From NCBI RefSeq assembly GCF_900015215.1, contig NZ_LN555523.1:854912-918911 (forward strand): DNA of 64,000 nt. Direction: 5' to 3'. Origin of the DNA: Romboutsia ilealis (GTDB taxonomy: Bacteria > Bacillota > Clostridia > Peptostreptococcales > Peptostreptococcaceae). The notes beneath the pieces are model-generated. The model searched no databases, was not told the origin of the DNA, and was given only the letters and a program-made list of their open reading frames with translations. Below, in pieces: positions 61,401 through 64,000 of the stretch. Both the position numbers and the translations under genes were made by a program. Numbering within the stretch: position 1 is the first letter of the stretch; the number at the start of each line of letters is the position of its first letter.

Positions 61401-61683
61401 TAAAAACAATATTGAGATAACTATAGAAGATACAGGAATCGGAATATCAAAAGAAGATCAAGAATTTATATTCAAACGATTTTCACAAGTTGATGGTACA
61501 AAAGCCGTGAAAACAAGTAGTAGTGGTATTGGACTTACACTTGTTAAGTATATAGTAGAACTTCATGGGGGATATATTAAACTTGAAAGTGAACTTAATG
61601 TAGGAAGTAGGTTTACGATAGGTATTCCAGATACGGTAGATATTATAGATGATAAAAATGAAAGTGTAGCTTCTGAGCTATAA
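58435..61683 (+). CDS. Beta-propeller sensor histidine kinase (HTCS-like), second copy
   Basis: 1082 residues, paralogue of the kinase at 25176 with the same plan: signal peptide (1-23), propeller repeats with W(I/V)GT...GL units (about 24-700), Y_Y_Y domain (about 712-780), one membrane helix (about 788-808), coiled coil, HisKA with His852 in LSHELRTPIN, HATPase with ANAVKFT and DTGIGISKEDQ. The two proteins diverge most in the propellers, so they probably sense different ligands. No receiver domain, DNA-binding domain or adjacent response regulator is present. A terminator follows. Confidence 0.88.
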   Translation: MRLKILIIFILINMLIPIKASAEILNTVGFENISTDEGLSNEYITSIFQDSKGYMWIGTKDGLNRYDGERIKIYNCNFKDKNTLSSTYITDIEEDSYGNIWIATDHGLDFLIRDTDTVIRIRDTEDKYNLGNLKITSLLKSSYEKNIMWVGTEKGLFKINIENKTIEAFYHEQNNLNSLTSSAITCLAESGNDLLWVGTPQGINIIDKNSNITSNNKDNLFISYLSKDNFETMWISTKKGIFTYNLNKNQNDFVFMVNKDKIIKYNINDKSIADTYTFKDNKIKLYNNFIFNDSENNTWISSSNGVIKYSRDKNKFDIIKKNINLKNPISSNIITCFYEDFNGIIWIGTDKGINILNTNTMFNYINKDEEKNIVSVLQHNNYIWLATKFKGIEIYDEKSGDLVRKIYDEKYFSLSEVYIKNMFKIDDQYILIVTNKELVALDTKNHSYIEKFFEDDYYPELRYFYSDGKNIWIASTSNFLSYNINSGKKTYYTEDMRKLGINPGGINYILQDNKDEDIIWLGGIDTGLVKFHKQKGIIKKYTYNMHTDGHLMNLYINCMKFDNSDNLWIGTNVGLTKFDLETNKFASYTTAEGLSNNFINSIIIDDNGDIWISTNKGLNKFDIEKESFMNFTKWDGVYECQFNLNASLKVKNGTIIFGSTDGCIFFNPDDITDYKVNKNDVVIDEIYIGENKVVYDGKELVLDYNYKNLSINCFLPNYESLNNITYEYMLEGIDKDWIYIDSRSNIEFKSLTSGKYTLKVRARDGHGELTKETKINIRVKRPIWKTPLAYIIYLSIIVALFIYIFNYVKILQRLVNQKTINLNKQLQENERLNKEIINNEKFKNNYFVNLSHELRTPINVITSTIQLIKLRSKDSTYENFNQYMEIINKSCDNLLKIINDIIDSSKIETGKYKINKKNNDIVYIVEETALNMSKFIEDKGISLIIDPDMEEQIISCDEVEIERCIINLLANAVKFTQEGGEIRIYIKKVKNNIEITIEDTGIGISKEDQEFIFKRFSQVDGTKAVKTSSSGIGLTLVKYIVELHGGYIKLESELNVGSRFTIGIPDTVDIIDDKNESVASEL

Positions 61684-61743
61684 AAATTTAAATTTTAAAT
61701 AAATTAATAAGCGTATAATTTATTTAAAAACATAAAAAATAAG

Positions 61744-61774
61744 AAAGATGCTAATATAAAATAGCATCTTTTTT
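61744..61774 (+). terminator. Intrinsic terminator after the sensor kinase
   Basis: AAAGATGCTA pairs with TAGCATCTTT, followed by TTTT. It borders a degenerate modular-repeat fragment. Confidence 0.85.
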
Positions 61775-61830
61775 ACTTTCAGTGGTTCAAGCAGCTTAGG
61801 AAGTTGTTTGAAATATAAGAGATAGATTAT
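61775..61830 (+). repeat. Degenerate right-half fragment of the modular repeat
   Basis: TTTCAGTGGTTCAAGCAGCT and GGAAGTTGTTTGAAATATAA match the first submodule and central hairpin of the repeat with many substitutions. Again directly after a terminator T-run. The rest of the 61831-62110 gap holds a symmetrical hairpin AAAACTATA / TATAGTTTT (62004-62039) of unknown role. Confidence 0.45.
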
Positions 61831-62110
61831 ATGGGGAAGTTAAAATACTTTATCGAAATGTTATTTAAATAAAGTAAAAATTTTATTTATAATATATTTA
61901 TCGAATTTATTTAAAAAATATGATTTTTTTTGGCGTTTTTTGTTGACTTATATACTTAAAGATATTATACTAATTAAGTAGTATAAAATAACATTTAGTA
62001 GTTAAAACTATATTTGTCTATTAAGATAAGTATAGTTTTAAAAAGCAGAACAATTACAATTGTTAATTATGTTGCTTAATAATAAAGCATCTTAATTATA
62101 TACATATTTT

Positions 62111-62164
62111 AATAGAGGTTATATTAGTATCGTTTTTAATAGAGACTATGTTAGTATGGTTTGT
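62111..62164 (+). repeat. Two imperfect 27-bp direct repeats upstream of the MFS gene
   Basis: AATAGAGGTTATATTAGTAT and AATAGAGACTATGTTAGTAT start 27 bp apart and are each followed by a GTTT stretch. They lie 45-100 bp before the transporter start codon and could be regulator-binding sites. Confidence 0.45.
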
Positions 62165-62207
62165 ATTAAAATATAGAATTAAAACTAAATAAGGAGAAAT
62201 TATAAAA

Positions 62208-63464
62208 ATGAGCAATTCTAACAACAAAAAAAGATTTGCAACTGCATGGGTAATAGTAGTTGCATGTATGCTTATTCAAGCAATACCATTTGGTGTAGCA
62301 TCTAACATACAACCACAATTTGTTAGTTACGTTGTAGAAGAAAGAGGATTTACACTTGCTGGATTCTCATTAATCTTCACATTAGGTACAATTGTATCTG
62401 CTGTAGCATCACCATTTATAGGTACTTTATTTAATAAAGTAAACGTTAAGGTAATGTACATCGTAGGATGTATACTTTCTGGTGGAGGATTCTTAGCATT
62501 CTCTATGTGTCAAGAATTATGGCAATTCTATATTGTTGCTGGTATAGTTCAAGTTGGTACAGCGGCTATATCTTCAATAGGGGTACCTCTTTTAATAAAC
62601 AGATGGTTTGATGAAGAAACTAAAGGAAAAGCTATGGGTCTAGCATTTGCTGGTAGTGGATTAGGTAATATATTCTTACAACAATTAGTTGTATCATCTC
62701 TTGCAACTAACGGTGCTAGTAAGTCTTATATGTTATTTGGGGCATTATCTTTAATAGTTGGTATACCAGTTTCTATATTCTTATTAAGAATGCCTAAGAA
62801 TGAAGATGAAGTTGTAAGAGGTAAAAGTAGCTTATCAGAAGCTGCTGCTACTACTGCTGATTTTGGATATACATTTAAAGAAGCTAGTAAACTTAAATAT
62901 TTCTGGATATTGGGAATAGGGTTATTCGCATTAGGTATGTATGTATCAGCTTTAGCAGTTCAATACCCAGCTTATTTAACATCTGATGTAAAATTAAGTC
63001 CAACTATGGTTGCTAGTGTAGGTTCTGTATTTGCATTATTCTGTTTATTTGGAAACTTAGTTGGTGGTGTAATATTTGATAAATTAGGTGTAACTAAAGG
63101 ACTTGTAGTTGCATTTGCATTAGCTGCAATAGCATGTTTATCTTTAATATTCTGTAAACAATTAGCATTCCTTGCATTCATATTTGCAGCATTAAAAGGT
63201 TTATCAGTATTTGCATATATGATAGGACCTTCTATGTTAACAGGTTCATTCTTTGGACAAAAGGATTTCGGAACTATATTAGGTGTGGTTCAAATATTCT
63301 TTGCTGTAGGATTTGCTGCAGGTTCAACAGTATTTGGATTATTAGTTGATAATTTTGGATATACTCCTGCATGGTATGTTATATTAGGATTTATAGTTGT
63401 ATCATATGGATTATTAATATTCACATCTATAGGTATGAAGAAATTAAACGAAAAAAACAACTAA
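62208..63464 (+). CDS. Major facilitator superfamily transporter (OFA-like)
   Basis: 418 residues with about 12 hydrophobic helices. N-terminal ATAWVIVVACMLIQAIPFGVASNIQPQFVSYV, the helix 4-5 RWFDEETKGKAMGLAFAGSGLGN segment and a symmetrical second half (FDKLGVTKGLVV) resemble oxalate/formate antiporter-like MFS proteins, whose substrates are usually small carboxylates. AAGGAGAAATTATAAAA precedes ATG. Transcribed alone, with direct repeats in the promoter region. Exact substrate unknown. Confidence 0.87.
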   Translation: MSNSNNKKRFATAWVIVVACMLIQAIPFGVASNIQPQFVSYVVEERGFTLAGFSLIFTLGTIVSAVASPFIGTLFNKVNVKVMYIVGCILSGGGFLAFSMCQELWQFYIVAGIVQVGTAAISSIGVPLLINRWFDEETKGKAMGLAFAGSGLGNIFLQQLVVSSLATNGASKSYMLFGALSLIVGIPVSIFLLRMPKNEDEVVRGKSSLSEAAATTADFGYTFKEASKLKYFWILGIGLFALGMYVSALAVQYPAYLTSDVKLSPTMVASVGSVFALFCLFGNLVGGVIFDKLGVTKGLVVAFALAAIACLSLIFCKQLAFLAFIFAALKGLSVFAYMIGPSMLTGSFFGQKDFGTILGVVQIFFAVGFAAGSTVFGLLVDNFGYTPAWYVILGFIVVSYGLLIFTSIGMKKLNEKNN

Positions 63465-63516
63465 TATCGATTCTAATAAAGTAAAAAATATATTTAAAAT
63501 ATAATTATAGAATAAT

Positions 63517-63548
63517 AAAAAGGCGTAGATAATATCTACGTCTTTTTT
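63517..63548 (+). terminator. Intrinsic terminator after the MFS gene
   Basis: AAAAAGGCGTAGAT pairs with ATCTACGTCTTTTTT, with one G-T pair. The T-run is the left edge of repeat copy H. Confidence 0.88.
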
Positions 63549-63738
63549 ACGCTTAAGGATATTATAATACTTAAAAAAATCTGGATAAATTTTAAATGTA
63601 AGTAATATCAATAAATTGGTTTTGAGCGTAAAAAGATTTTGAAATACTTCACCCACGCAGTGGCTCAAGCAACGGACGAAGTCGTTGGCGACATGAAGTG
63701 TTTCACCGACACGTCGCTCAAGCGAAGCGAATTTTTTA
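63549..63738 (+). repeat. Terminator-linked modular repeat, copy H (full length)
   Basis: Full copy with all right-half hairpins; the DnaA-like site carries one change (TCTGGATAA). Two substitutions (TTCACCCACG and TTTCACCGAC) fall outside the CCAC/GTGG and GTGT/ACAC stems. The 63739-64000 remainder is AT-rich with a small hairpin AAAGTGGACTATATATGTCC (63904-63930) and no gene. Confidence 0.85.
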
Positions 63739-64000
63739 TTATTTTTAATAACTAATAATATATATTTCTCTAATGAATTTGAGATATTAATAAGTATTAT
63801 GACAAAGGATCAGATGGATTAGTAACTAAGTGTAAAGAAGTATAAAAATGTAGAAATTTACTGTAATATATATAAATTTAATATTTTTAAAATAATAATA
63901 ATAAAGTGGACTATATATGTCCATTTTATTTGTTATTATTTTAATATAGCTCATATGAATATGCTCAAATAAGTATAAAATCTATGAAATATGGGTAATA

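Noticed and set aside
62004-62039. AAAACTATA/TATAGTTTT hairpin as a terminator
   Set aside because: It is not followed by a T-run on either strand close enough to call it; left as an unexplained palindrome.
1-64000. CRISPR arrays, rRNA genes or complete tRNA genes
   Set aside because: No regularly spaced repeat-spacer pattern, no rRNA sequence and no complete cloverleaf was seen; only the tmRNA-like fragment at 29251 was found.

Overview
The window is very AT-rich DNA (roughly 27-28% GC by eye), with strong GGAGG-type ribosome binding sites, sigma-A-like promoters and many intrinsic terminators. Gene content (class II ribonucleotide reductase, Na+-pumping oxaloacetate decarboxylase, bile salt hydrolase, a GrdB-like protein, Bce-type peptide sensing) points to an anaerobic Firmicute of the clostridial Peptostreptococcaceae type (Clostridioides / Paraclostridium / Paeniclostridium / Romboutsia group). 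The species cannot be fixed from the sequence alone. It reads as chromosome with small accessory patches.

Layout. 1-7.3 kb: a GH4 phospho-glycosidase, ChbG-like deacetylase and complete lactose/cellobiose-family PTS with a GrdB N-domain-like protein, then glycosylasparaginase, an M20 dipeptidase and CutC; together these look like a chitobiose/GlcNAc-Asn (N-glycan core) scavenging locus. 7.5-9.4 kb: small unknown proteins and a vitamin ECF S-component. 9.9-15.9 kb: Bce-like ABC transporter, response regulator and intramembrane-sensing kinase, then a flavodoxin-fold reductase. 16.1-17.6 kb: an esterase-PadR operon with twin palindromic operators on its promoter. 18-21.2 kb: nrdJ with NrdR boxes, and a lipoprotein. 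21.6-25 kb: oxaloacetate decarboxylase with a separate biotin carrier. 25.2-29 kb: a large beta-propeller sensor kinase and a 3-methyladenine glycosylase, followed by a tmRNA/tRNA-like 3' fragment. 29.4-36.8 kb: aldo/keto reductase, lipoprotein, small membrane proteins, cytidine deaminase, DUF4438 protein, a heptad-repeat protein and an M20 amidohydrolase. 37-40.3 kb: alanine racemase, SpmA/SpmB-like pair and LD-carboxypeptidase. 40.3-51 kb: an accessory, defence-like region with a stand-alone LexA DNA-binding domain under an SOS-type promoter, a PLD-helicase-DUF3427 protein, two small paralogues and an McrB/McrC-like pair, ending in a decayed ECF sigma/anti-sigma locus. 51.2-64 kb: amidohydrolase, a PilZ glycosyltransferase, bile salt hydrolase, a Crp-like regulator with a second cytidine deaminase, a second propeller sensor kinase and an MFS transporter.

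Two repeat families run through the window. One is a modular repeat of up to about 190 bp, found about ten times and each time directly after an intrinsic terminator. Its AT-rich left half often carries a DnaA-box-like 9-mer (TTATCCACA on the minus strand); its right half is GC-rich and folds into bulged hairpins, and two copies have lost exactly the two related 25-26-nt submodules. The second is a ~120-bp MITE-like element (four copies) with GTTGTGCTAGTTA terminal inverted repeats and 8-9-bp target duplications. The terminator-linked repeat and the SOS-controlled mini-LexA are the best candidates for something not yet described.
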